Source: Pelagimonas varians
Lineage (GTDB): Bacteria; Pseudomonadota; Alphaproteobacteria; Rhodobacterales; Rhodobacteraceae
DNA: 64,000 nt
Direction of reading: 5' to 3'
Assembly (NCBI RefSeq): GCF_003208435.1
Contig: NZ_QKMF01000007.1
Span: 62,001-126,000, forward strand
Part shown: positions 55,299-63,291 of the stretch, piece by piece
Layout of the letters: every line of letters starts with the position of its first letter
Position numbering within the stretch: the first letter of the stretch is position 1
Made by a program: the position numbers and the translations under genes
The notes under the pieces: generated by a model
Databases searched by the model: none
Told to the model about the DNA's origin: nothing
What the model saw: only the letters and a program-made list of their open reading frames with translations

Positions 55299-55832
55299 TC
55301 ACCTCTGACCAAACTTTGAGAACAAAAGAGGCTGAGCTGGCCGTACCAGTTTGTCTGAAACTTGGATTCGCGTGCTGGTTTTCTTACGCCCTCCATCCTT
55401 CTTTTCTATCTCCAACTCCCCCTCACATGCCAGTTCTTGAGGAACTCCAAAAATCATTTCGTTTTGGGCGGTTGTTAGATTTCCGATCTGTGACAATAGC
55501 TCGGTAACTGAAAGTACCCCTTGATCCATACTGTTCACAACTCGACGGGGGAGCTCATTTACCAGTTCAACAATGAGTTTCTTCTCGTCATCCTCACGGA
55601 AAGAAAAAAGCGCATCTTTACTTTCAAGAAGTCGATGATCGAAACCCATTTCAAACAGGGAACCCTTTCCGATGTGTCGAAAGAGATTTTGTTGATCCCA
55701 ATGAACGGACAGCATCTTGTCCCGCGCCGCTTGATGCTTTGAAAGATGTGCAAGCAGCATCCATCTCTTGTCAGTTGTGGAATACAACATGAATGGCGTG
55801 AAAAAGGTCGGAAAGATGGATGAAGGAAACAC
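55299..55832 (-). pseudogene. C-terminal remnant of a TcmP-like (three-Cys-motif partner) protein
   Basis: The 177-residue frame reads like the C-terminal half of TcmP-type proteins: SKHQAARDKMLSVHW, a GFDHR segment, VELVNELPRRV, and an ending of the SDKLVRPAQPLLF kind, preceded by a winged-helix-like part (GVLSVTELLSQIGNL). A stop codon lies just upstream in the same frame and the N-terminal catalytic half is missing, so the gene is truncated. TcmP genes normally sit next to a Gp37/Gp68-type three-Cys gene; none is here. The assignment rests on remembered patterns. Confidence 0.5.
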
Positions 55833-56016
55833 AATTGACTATGCTGTTGGCACCAGCCTGATCAAAACTGGTGAAACCTGATCCCAAAACCCGTTTTTTT
55901 CACTCTATCGGATCGGGAGCTCCGCCCCCTCCCCGCACAAGTCCGCCACAAGTATAGAGTGTAGAGTTGGCGCAACGCTTTCGGCCCAGATGGTTCTCAA
56001 ACACTTATTATTGTTG

Positions 56017-56027
56017 CCCCCCCCCCC
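56017..56027 (+). repeat. C11 homopolymer in the promoter region of the UDG-like operon
   Basis: Eleven consecutive C lie 49-59 bases before the UDG-like start codon, directly after TTGTTG (56011-56016), a possible -35 box. A tract of this length is prone to slippage and is unique in the window. If TTGTTG is the -35 box, changes in tract length would change promoter spacing. Confidence 0.8.
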
Positions 56028-56030
56028 TCG

Positions 56031-56042
56031 CACTGATCAGTG
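56031..56042. promoter_or_regulatory. Palindrome pair between the C tract and the UDG-like gene
   Basis: CACTGATCAGTG is a perfect 12-base palindrome; TCATT-GAT-AATGA follows at 56047-56059. Both lie within 45 bases of the start codon, where a repressor would block transcription. No regulator gene adjoins. Confidence 0.45.
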
Positions 56043-56075
56043 TCCATCATTGATAATGAGTGGTGACGGTCTCGA

Positions 56076-56891
56076 ATGTATCCAAATGAAGCAATGCGAA
56101 AAATAGCGATAGAGACTGACCCAGAAGAGTTTCGTTCTGGAGATCCTTGTTCACTTTTAATGACGTCGTCCGGCCGGCTTGCCAGTTATTATGCGCCGTT
56201 TGAGTTCGTCAACAAGAACGCCAAAATCGTTATAGTGGGAATAACACCTGGTCGAGTTCAAGCCGCGAATGCACTAGACGCGTTGCAGAAGTCCTTCAAA
56301 GCCACGAAGGAGTGGGACACCGCACTGAAATCTGCGAAAAAATATGCAAGCTTTAGCGGTCCAATGCGGAACAACTTAGTTCGAATATTAGACTATATCG
56401 GCGTACATAACCATTTAGGAATTTCCAGCTGCTCTGACCTATTCAACACCTCAAATGATCTAGCTCATTTTACATCTTTATTGCGAAACCCTGTCTTGCT
56501 TGGTGGAAAAAACTACAGCGGCACCCCAAACCCGACCTCTAATCCATGGTTGCGGTGTCTTGCATCAAGTACGCTTTTTGAAGAAATTCAGGACATTACT
56601 GGAAAGCCGATTATTGTACCTTTGGGTCCGAAGGTAACTGACGCGATGGTCGAGCTGTCCGATCACAATCTCGAAAACGACGACCACTTTCTATCCGGTG
56701 CCCCACACCCGAGCGGCGCAAATGCAGAAAGAATAGCTTACTTTCTGGACCGGAAGGAGAAGAGTGCTTTGTCTCGTCAAACCAACCCGGACAGTATCGA
56801 CAACTCCAAGTCATTGCTAATGAAAAAGGTTATCCGACTGTCTGCGAGCCTGCCGAATTCAATACCTTCAAGTTCGGAGCTAAACAAATGA
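56076..56891 (+). CDS. Uracil-DNA glycosylase-like protein, island-encoded
   Basis: A 271-residue soluble protein with the two UDG-superfamily elements: strand plus loop IVIVGITPGRVQAANAL (motif A position, about residues 50-66) and SGAPHPSGAN (motif B, HPS, about 210-219). The rest does not match a classical UNG or family 4 enzyme; there is no obvious four-cysteine Fe-S set. It may bind or excise a modified base or nucleotide. The start codon has a poor ribosome site. The stop overlaps the next start by 4 bases, so the two proteins are made together. Codon use is more AT-rich than in the core genes. Confidence 0.7.
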   Translation: MYPNEAMRKIAIETDPEEFRSGDPCSLLMTSSGRLASYYAPFEFVNKNAKIVIVGITPGRVQAANALDALQKSFKATKEWDTALKSAKKYASFSGPMRNNLVRILDYIGVHNHLGISSCSDLFNTSNDLAHFTSLLRNPVLLGGKNYSGTPNPTSNPWLRCLASSTLFEEIQDITGKPIIVPLGPKVTDAMVELSDHNLENDDHFLSGAPHPSGANAERIAYFLDRKEKSALSRQTNPDSIDNSKSLLMKKVIRLSASLPNSIPSSSELNK

Positions 56892-58177
56892 ACGGAACTC
56901 TCGCACTTTGGTATGACAAACGTGATCAAGGGACAAAAGTTACTAGGGAAGCCCAACGTGTACTTGGCCTTGAACAAAATGGTGAAGTACACCCTGAGCT
57001 GGAACTACACTTCAATCTCTGGCGAGATTTTACAAACTCTTTAGAAACAAATTTTCTTGACATTGGAATGCGTTTTCGAACCCCACTGGAACAAGTGAAG
57101 CAGTTCTACCTTTACGTTCCCCGCCCCATTTCAATCGCACAACTGAGTGACTTAAGTGACATCTTAAAATTCGGCCAGACTCTGGACGCTGTGTTTAATT
57201 CGGTCATCGAGCCTGGAAAACAAGGAGACCGACACTTTAAGACATCCGAATTTGGGCGCGACTTCACGACTATTCACAGTGTAGAATTCGGACCGGACAG
57301 TGATGTAAAAGTAGAGGAATTCAGAAATGATGATGGAAGTACGGGAACTTTGATCATCTTCACTGAACAACTTTGCGAGAGAATCCGAGCGCAACAAGCT
57401 GAAGATTGCGTCAACTCATACATAAGGTTTCGATTGAGCCTTTCAGGTCCATCTGCGGAACTTTTCAGTCAAGAAGTAACAATGGGAAACTACTTTGACA
57501 CTTCCAGAGTTGGACAACTTGAACTCACCGAATTTCGACTAAATGAAAGACGAAGTTTTCCAATTAAAATTGCCAAACTCTCTCAAAACACTCAGTTTAA
57601 TGTTCGGCAAATACACTACTTTTTGATTCGAAGTCTTCGACACGAATTAAAAATGCAACACAAATCTTTCAGAAAAGTACGACGATTAGAAGGCAATCTA
57701 TGGCTTCACTATTTACTAGGAGACAAGTTGCACGGCGACAAGGGTGCTAAAAAAAAGAAAGCCTACAAAGATATTGCTGATCAAATGGTAATCTACCACT
57801 GGAGGGACGATGCAAAAGGGGACGATTCAATTGACGACTTTGTTGCCTTTGCCAGCTTCCGCACCGGCATAAACAGACTATGGGCATTCTTGGTAATGGC
57901 CATTTTCTTAGGGATTTTTGCCAGCTGGGCATCCTCCACTCTGCCAGATATTCCGGATATCCCATTCGGGAAATTTATCCCGTTTATTGAGAGCTTTGAA
58001 GTCGTACCATCCTTAGAGTTTCGCGTACCTGGCTGGGTATCCATTCTTGTTGTTTTGCTCATTTCCGCCGGCGTCATTTGGAAGGCTTGGAAAGCGATTT
58101 CTGGACCAACGTCCTTTTTGCAAAGACTCTGTAGCAGAGCTTGCGCCTGTCTGAGCAAAAACAGAAAAAGCAAATGA
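56888..58177 (+). CDS. Membrane protein with C-terminal two-helix anchor, partner of the UDG-like protein
   Basis: 429 residues: a large soluble N-terminal region (1-325) of mixed strands and helices, rich in charged residues and with a basic patch before the membrane (KLHGDKGAKKKKAYKD), then two membrane helices at about 331-350 (LWAFLVMAIFLGIFASWAS) and 382-400 (WVSILVVLLISAGVIWKAW), and a basic cysteine-containing tail. No family is recognised. The layout of soluble sensor or binding part plus two C-terminal helices resembles membrane-disrupting effectors of phage defence systems in general form only. Translational coupling to the UDG-like gene is clear. Confidence 0.65.
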   Translation: MNGTLALWYDKRDQGTKVTREAQRVLGLEQNGEVHPELELHFNLWRDFTNSLETNFLDIGMRFRTPLEQVKQFYLYVPRPISIAQLSDLSDILKFGQTLDAVFNSVIEPGKQGDRHFKTSEFGRDFTTIHSVEFGPDSDVKVEEFRNDDGSTGTLIIFTEQLCERIRAQQAEDCVNSYIRFRLSLSGPSAELFSQEVTMGNYFDTSRVGQLELTEFRLNERRSFPIKIAKLSQNTQFNVRQIHYFLIRSLRHELKMQHKSFRKVRRLEGNLWLHYLLGDKLHGDKGAKKKKAYKDIADQMVIYHWRDDAKGDDSIDDFVAFASFRTGINRLWAFLVMAIFLGIFASWASSTLPDIPDIPFGKFIPFIESFEVVPSLEFRVPGWVSILVVLLISAGVIWKAWKAISGPTSFLQRLCSRACACLSKNRKSK

Positions 58178-58220
58178 CCGCCCCCTTTCCGCTCACCTTC
58201 AAATGCTGTAGTCTCCCGTC

Positions 58221-58724
58221 ATGCTAACTCGAGTTCCAAATATGAATCTTACGTCGATTTGCTCTTCACCAACGCTGCTTCCAACTTCGCAAGTGGATGC
58301 CTGTAAAGTGTGGCATAATCTCCAACACTTAGAGACCACGTACTCAGGTTTCGGATCATGGTACTGGGGCAAGGTTGTACCGGGAGTAACAACCGGTCAT
58401 CGTAGAATCTTGTCTGCCGAATGTGACGGTGTTTTGAGCGGTGTTGTTATCGCCAAGTCCGAAGGTGAAAAAAAGATTTGCACTGTCTGGGTTCCCGAGC
58501 AGTTTCGGGGGCAATTGGTTGCTACGAGGCTGATGGAAGATGCTATGGAGTGGCTAGATTCAGAAAAGCCTCTTTTTTCTGTCCCCAGCTTCCGCAAGCA
58601 GGAATTCCAAGCCATTGTAAAGAAGTTTGGCTTTCAACTAGAACAAACGGTTCATGAACTTTACGGTACTGGGAGAGTTGAACATGTGTACAATGGAACA
58701 CTCAAGACAAAAATTGACGCCTAA
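58221..58724 (+). CDS. GNAT-like acetyltransferase
   Basis: A 167-residue protein whose C-terminal half fits a GNAT fold: a strand (KICTVWVPEQFRGQLVATRLMEDAMEWL) containing the QxxGx-type acetyl-CoA loop as QFRGQL, and a final strand around FGFQLEQTVHELYG. The N-terminal 40 residues are less certain; an internal ATG at 58242 is possible. It overlaps the convergent P-loop gene by 23 bases. Substrate unknown. Confidence 0.6.
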   Translation: MLTRVPNMNLTSICSSPTLLPTSQVDACKVWHNLQHLETTYSGFGSWYWGKVVPGVTTGHRRILSAECDGVLSGVVIAKSEGEKKICTVWVPEQFRGQLVATRLMEDAMEWLDSEKPLFSVPSFRKQEFQAIVKKFGFQLEQTVHELYGTGRVEHVYNGTLKTKIDA

Positions 58725-59229
58725 TACACTGAATCCATTCAGACATCTTCGCAACATCACCTGACTCGATCAACGCGCAGGGCACATTCAGCCGTTCAGA
58801 TTGAGACTTTGAATGCTCAATTTCACACTTCTGAAAATGGCTAATGTCTTGCAACGACAGCTCGCCGCGCCCGGCCTTTCGACGTCTGAACTGAATGCTT
58901 TGAATGCTGTCGTAAATGACGACAACGGCATCAGGGTTAAGAGCGTCGAAGACTTCGTCCTTTAGACAAACCGGCTTAGATTGAACTTCTAATACAGCAT
59001 GCCCATCAAGTAGTAAGTTTGGCTCACGAAGCTGCCCCCGAAGCGCCAACTCCCTTATCAGTAGTTTTTGATTGCTAACAGCTTCTTCGAGAGAAAGGTT
59101 TTCAAGGGGGCAGCCGATCTGCCTTAGTACTCGACTGGCGACAACGTGTTCCCACCCGGGCTCTAAAGCAACAAGTTGTTTCAGAGTTGATGTTTTTCCG
59201 GAGCGCGATGCTCCAGTCACCAGAATCAT
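58702..59229 (-). CDS. P-loop nucleotide-binding protein, adenylate-kinase-like
   Basis: 175 residues. Walker A is LVTGASRSGKTSTL at the very N-terminus; a second acidic strand (LLLDGHAVLEV) may be Walker B, and the C-terminal half has a lid-like Arg-rich segment (QFRRRKAGRGEL). The fold looks like the small AAA_18/adenylate-kinase-like ATPases found in defence and tRNA-repair loci. It ends inside the convergent GNAT gene. Function unknown. Confidence 0.65.
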   Translation of the reverse strand: MILVTGASRSGKTSTLKQLVALEPGWEHVVASRVLRQIGCPLENLSLEEAVSNQKLLIRELALRGQLREPNLLLDGHAVLEVQSKPVCLKDEVFDALNPDAVVVIYDSIQSIQFRRRKAGRGELSLQDISHFQKCEIEHSKSQSERLNVPCALIESGDVAKMSEWIQCIRRQFLS

Positions 59230-59395
59230 AACACTCTCCGCATAGCTACTCAGCCGAACGAGTAATGCTTTTTACGTGATGCGTCAGCCTACAATCGACC
59301 TGTCAAAAAACTTTCGAATTTCGCGTCGAACTTGCATTTCGGATGCCTGATAGAGGAACTATTGAACTCCACCTTACCAAATCTCCCTCCAAGGT

Positions 59396-59539
59396 ATGTC
59401 GACATCTAAGTCACAAACGAACCAGAGCAACCCAGAGTACTATGGGCGACACTTTGATGACTTGTAGGAATTCCTGGGGGTCATCCCCTGGACAAATCAG
59501 CTCGATCTGTTTATGCCGCCCAGAAAGGGAGGCCCGTAA
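59396..59539 (+). other. In-frame leader with two stop codons before the methyltransferase gene
   Basis: From ATG 59396 the frame reads MSTSKSQTNQSNPEYYG, meets TAG at 59465, continues EFLGVIPWTNQLDLFMPP to TAA at 59537, and the methyltransferase ATG is the next codon. Composition looks coding. Two CCTGG sites (59473-59477, 59487-59491) flank a GGGG/CCCC hairpin in the same stretch. The remaining part of 59230-59395 holds no gene I can support and should contain divergent promoters. Confidence 0.35.
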
Positions 59540-60991
59540 ATGCCAGGCAAACTAACATATGTGGATCTATTCGCTGGTTGCGGAGGGCTTTCGTTGGGCT
59601 TGGAACAAGCAGGGTTTGCACTCGAGTTGGCTGTCGAGAAATCTGACATGGCTGCTGAGACGTTCTTCCACAACTTCATTGAGCCGATTTCGGATCAAAA
59701 GGAATGGAAGTCCTTCAGTGCGCCTTCAACTCCGGTCGAAGAGCAGGCAAAAAAAGGCGTTGTGGTCAAACAGCTTAGCGACGTACTCGACTGCAAACCA
59801 CTTCTCCAAGACCTAAAAAGCCGCGAAATAGATCTCGTTGCAGGGGGCCCTCCATGTCAGGGTTTCTCTCTAGCCGGCCGAAGAAACCCTGAAGACATTC
59901 GAAACAAACTGCCTTGGGAATTCCTTGAGTTTGTCGAGGCAGTTTCCCCTAAAGCTGTCATTATTGAAAACGTCTCGGGCATGAGCCAAGATTTCAAAAA
60001 GCATAATCAGGAATCACCTTTTGATCAGCTTCGTCAGGCTCTGATCCAAACTGGTGTGGGGTATCAAGTGCAGCCAGTTCACTTGAACGCTATGCACTTC
60101 GGAGCGCCTCAGCACCGCCCCCGCGTAATGCTGCTGGGCCTGAGACAAGATGTTGCCGACGCAACGGGTTTTAAGTTCAGCGATAAAACTTGGCGCTCAG
60201 AATTTGCAAAGCTGGGAAGCGTTGAGTTTTCGCAAAAACCTGAGATCGCCCCTATCCTAACCCATTTTGGTGACGACATACTCACCGTGGCTGATGCGAT
60301 CGCAGATCTAAACGACAGTGGGTATCGTCGCGTTTCAAACCTTTCCGAGTTTGCAAAGGAAATGCGCGAGGGAGCCGATTGGGAGCCGGCCGGAGACGCC
60401 GCTTCAAAGCGTCGAAATAAGGGGTTGCCCAATCATACCTTGAGAAAACATGCGGAACACATCAAGGACAGGTTTCGGCTCTACCAGTTTTTCCGCGATC
60501 AGGGCGTTCACAATAAGACGATTGCGATCCCTAAAAACGAAGACCTTACTACCGGTGGAAAGAGACAGCTGCTGCATGAAGCGCTGAAAGATGCCAAGTA
60601 CCCGGCAAAAGCGCCAGATGGTAAAATTCTGGCCCATTCCGTCGAGGAGTTGATTGAGCTGGTCTTGTCCCTTGGGACCAAGAAGCATAGTCAAAGGCCG
60701 CTTTCATGGACTTCACCAAGCCCAACTGTTGTCAGCTTGCCTGACGATTATGTTCATCCGGACATCCCACGTACAATGACCGTGCGAGAGATGGCGAGGT
60801 TTCAATCATTCCCAGATAACTTCGAATTTCGCGCTAAGGAAACCACTGGTAGTTTACGGCGGCGTGTTGAAGTACCACAATACACCCAAGTCGGAAACGC
60901 TGTTCCCCCCAAAATGGCAAGAGCGGTTGGGTTGTCGATAAGGTCGGCACTTGAGCTGGCCGCAATCACAGAAGGTCGACGCGCAAGCTAA
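59540..60991 (+). CDS. DNA (cytosine-5)-methyltransferase of a type II R-M system
   Basis: 483 residues with the ordered C5 motifs: I (VDLFAGCGGLSLGLEQAGF) at about 7-25, IV with the catalytic cysteine (GGPPCQGFS) near 110, VI (IIENVSG) near 148, VIII (QHRPRV) near 192, and IX/X (RFQSFPDNF; QVGNAVPPKMARAVG) at the C-terminus. The target-recognition region is around residues 290-400. GGGAGG precedes the ATG. It protects host DNA from the nuclease encoded 44 bases downstream. The specificity cannot be read directly; the partner suggests a CCWGG or CCSGG-type site. Confidence 0.95.
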   Translation: MPGKLTYVDLFAGCGGLSLGLEQAGFALELAVEKSDMAAETFFHNFIEPISDQKEWKSFSAPSTPVEEQAKKGVVVKQLSDVLDCKPLLQDLKSREIDLVAGGPPCQGFSLAGRRNPEDIRNKLPWEFLEFVEAVSPKAVIIENVSGMSQDFKKHNQESPFDQLRQALIQTGVGYQVQPVHLNAMHFGAPQHRPRVMLLGLRQDVADATGFKFSDKTWRSEFAKLGSVEFSQKPEIAPILTHFGDDILTVADAIADLNDSGYRRVSNLSEFAKEMREGADWEPAGDAASKRRNKGLPNHTLRKHAEHIKDRFRLYQFFRDQGVHNKTIAIPKNEDLTTGGKRQLLHEALKDAKYPAKAPDGKILAHSVEELIELVLSLGTKKHSQRPLSWTSPSPTVVSLPDDYVHPDIPRTMTVREMARFQSFPDNFEFRAKETTGSLRRRVEVPQYTQVGNAVPPKMARAVGLSIRSALELAAITEGRRAS

Positions 60992-61035
60992 AAGCGTATA
61001 TTTCTGCAAGGAATCAATTCCAAGCAGAAGTATTC

Positions 61036-62262
61036 ATGCCCCTAAGAGCGTTCTCGGATTTCGAGAAGAACAATTTGACAGTTCTGACGTCGCAATCAAT
61101 TGATGCGACGCTGATCCAACCAACAAAAACTGGACTGGGAAAATCTATACTGGATGCTACGGCTCCAATTCGGAACTATTTGCGCCGCCACGGCCTTCAT
61201 GATTATGAGCTTCAGGGAACAGGTGCGCGCGACAACGGGGTCGAGCTTGAATCTCTCTTGGTTGGCAAAGCAACTGAAAGCACGTCCCGAACATCGCTTT
61301 ATCGACCTAAAGCCAAAGGTAAGGGCGGGGATCCTCGGATATGGTTTTCTGGCCTTCCTAACTTTGTCCAACCAGATGATTTGGTGGCAATAGTTGCATA
61401 CGGTCGACAGCTGATTTGCTTCAACATCACTCGCGATGACTTAGGCAGCATACTTCAAGAAAGACTGGAAGGTCCTGCGTTGTCCTGGATGCAGACCCTG
61501 TCCGGAGACGCACGAAGCACTTCGGATGAACTACTTGGTCAACTTCGACAGTTGGCCGCAAAGGGGCCGCTAATGTCTGTGATGCCCGACCGCGCCGATA
61601 CTGCAATTGGAAGAACGTTGGAAACCGCGCTAGGAATTCAAATGAATTCCAGAAAAGACCCAGACTACAAAGGCATCGAACTAAAAGCCTTTCGCAAGGC
61701 TTCTGGTCAAAGCCGGCAGAACCGAAAAACACTGTTTGCCAAAGTCGCCAACTGGCAAGAAAGCAAGTTTAAGAGTAGTCGAGAAATCCTCGATGCTTTC
61801 GGATACCAACGGGAAGAAGACTTCAAGCTTTACTGCACCGTAAGTGCAAAAACTATAAATTCTCAGGGGCTGTCATTTGAACTCGATGACAGGCTGGGGA
61901 AGCTGAACGAACGGTCCGACCAGAAGCAGATTGGAGTGTTTGCGACGTGGTTTTTAGAAGACCTCCGAAAAGCTTTGGCTGAGAAGCACAACGAGACGTT
62001 CTGGGTCAGCGCGACTGCGGAAATGGTTGATGGCCGAGAGCACTTTGAACTTCAAAGTGTGTTGCACACCCAAAAGCCGATCTTGTCCCAATTTGAGATC
62101 TTGCTGTCACAAGGCGAAATCACAATGGATCATTTGATAAAGCGTAATCAGCGAGGTCGTGTCGCGGAAAAGGGTCCACTGTTCAAAATTGACAGCGTAT
62201 CTTTGCCATTGTTGTTTCCACCTAGCATCAGCCACGATCTAAGGCCAGTAATGGCAGCTTAG
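61036..62262 (+). CDS. MvaI/BcnI-family type II restriction endonuclease
   Basis: 408 residues. The catalytic core shows KDPDYKGIELKAFRKA at about 214-229, matching the D-x(n)-E-x-K centre of MvaI/BcnI nucleases, which act as monomers and nick each strand of CCWGG or CCSGG. The N-terminal third is an added region not seen in the ~250-residue MvaI/BcnI enzymes (inference from length). It ends 9 bases before the convergent DUF6456 gene, the right edge of the island. Confidence 0.88.
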   Translation: MPLRAFSDFEKNNLTVLTSQSIDATLIQPTKTGLGKSILDATAPIRNYLRRHGLHDYELQGTGARDNGVELESLLVGKATESTSRTSLYRPKAKGKGGDPRIWFSGLPNFVQPDDLVAIVAYGRQLICFNITRDDLGSILQERLEGPALSWMQTLSGDARSTSDELLGQLRQLAAKGPLMSVMPDRADTAIGRTLETALGIQMNSRKDPDYKGIELKAFRKASGQSRQNRKTLFAKVANWQESKFKSSREILDAFGYQREEDFKLYCTVSAKTINSQGLSFELDDRLGKLNERSDQKQIGVFATWFLEDLRKALAEKHNETFWVSATAEMVDGREHFELQSVLHTQKPILSQFEILLSQGEITMDHLIKRNQRGRVAEKGPLFKIDSVSLPLLFPPSISHDLRPVMAA

Positions 62263-62271
62263 AGACGTTGG

Positions 62272-63291
62272 TCACTCGATACATTGCCTTTGAGAGGCCC
62301 GTACCTTTAGCATTTTTAGAACTTCATCCTGACCTTTTCGGTCCGCCAATGTTTGCTCCTGAATGCACTCTTCTGAAAACGCAAAAAGGTAGATTTTTTG
62401 GACCCGTCGAAGTGCTTCCCGGAACAGGGCCTTGGCGCTCCGATTTGGTAGTCCCAATCGGGCTTCGAGTTCTTCGATTGGCTCTTTGGTGACGCAATAG
62501 GCCCAGACCACCTCTGGCATGACACCTGGGCCGAGGTCTTGGATCACGGAGGCCAGACGCGCCGCTGCCATGGCGTCTGATGCGTTTGCACGTCCCACCT
62601 GCCCCAACACAGCTTTCAAAGATTTGGCGCGGGTTTGGATTGCGTCCTGGCGGATCCACAGGCCAACCTTTTGCAGTTCGGGATCGATCTTGAATTGGCC
62701 CTGCCGATGCCGGCGCTGCCAAAGGGTCTCGAGCGGGTCATACTCCTGCGGGCCATGACGCGCGTCTTTGAGTTGGGGCGTTTGTTGGTTCTCGATTTCC
62801 GCCGTGTGCGCGATCAAATGGGCGCGGCCGGCTGGTGACAGCTTCAAGCAATACACCTTTGCTTTAGCGTCGGTGGGCACAATCCACCCCGCCATTTGAA
62901 GCAGCGCCGCAATGCGGCTTGCGCATCGGGCCAAAACTGTAAGCTCCGTGCCGCTTTGGCTTTTCATCACCGCCGCCGTGTCCAAACCGCTGGACCAGGC
63001 CAACAAAGTGCCCGGCTTACCCAAAGCCATCAGAATAAGCTGACAGGTGCTGTTCCACTCATCTGCACTTGGCAGGTTTTCGACCCACAGCGCCCAGTCC
63101 AAATCAGCCTCCTGCAACGCGGCTGCAACCAAAGCGCTGCTGGCCTCGATCTTGGTGATCCTGTCGATCTGACGTTTGATTGTGCTGGCATGTGTGTCGC
63201 GTTTCCGGGCGAGATGGCGCATCGGTTTTCCAAACCCAACATGCTCGATATATGCCGTCACCGGATCGGGCAGATAGCTGGGCACTCTCAT
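62272..63291 (-). CDS. DUF6456 domain helix-turn-helix protein
   Basis: 339 residues. The N-terminus has a helix-turn-helix-like segment (GFGKPMRHLARKRDTHASTIKRQIDRI), and the C-terminal half matches DUF6456 (YDPLETLWQRR, RLASVIQDLGPGVMPEVVWAYCV, LEARLGLPNRSAK). The ATG at 63291 overlaps the regulator stop as ATGA; 63297 is also possible. It is co-transcribed with the CtrA-like regulator. DUF6456 proteins are typical of Rhodobacterales; no biochemical role is known to me. Confidence 0.82.
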   Translation of the reverse strand: MRVPSYLPDPVTAYIEHVGFGKPMRHLARKRDTHASTIKRQIDRITKIEASSALVAAALQEADLDWALWVENLPSADEWNSTCQLILMALGKPGTLLAWSSGLDTAAVMKSQSGTELTVLARCASRIAALLQMAGWIVPTDAKAKVYCLKLSPAGRAHLIAHTAEIENQQTPQLKDARHGPQEYDPLETLWQRRHRQGQFKIDPELQKVGLWIRQDAIQTRAKSLKAVLGQVGRANASDAMAAARLASVIQDLGPGVMPEVVWAYCVTKEPIEELEARLGLPNRSAKALFREALRRVQKIYLFAFSEECIQEQTLADRKGQDEVLKMLKVRASQRQCIE

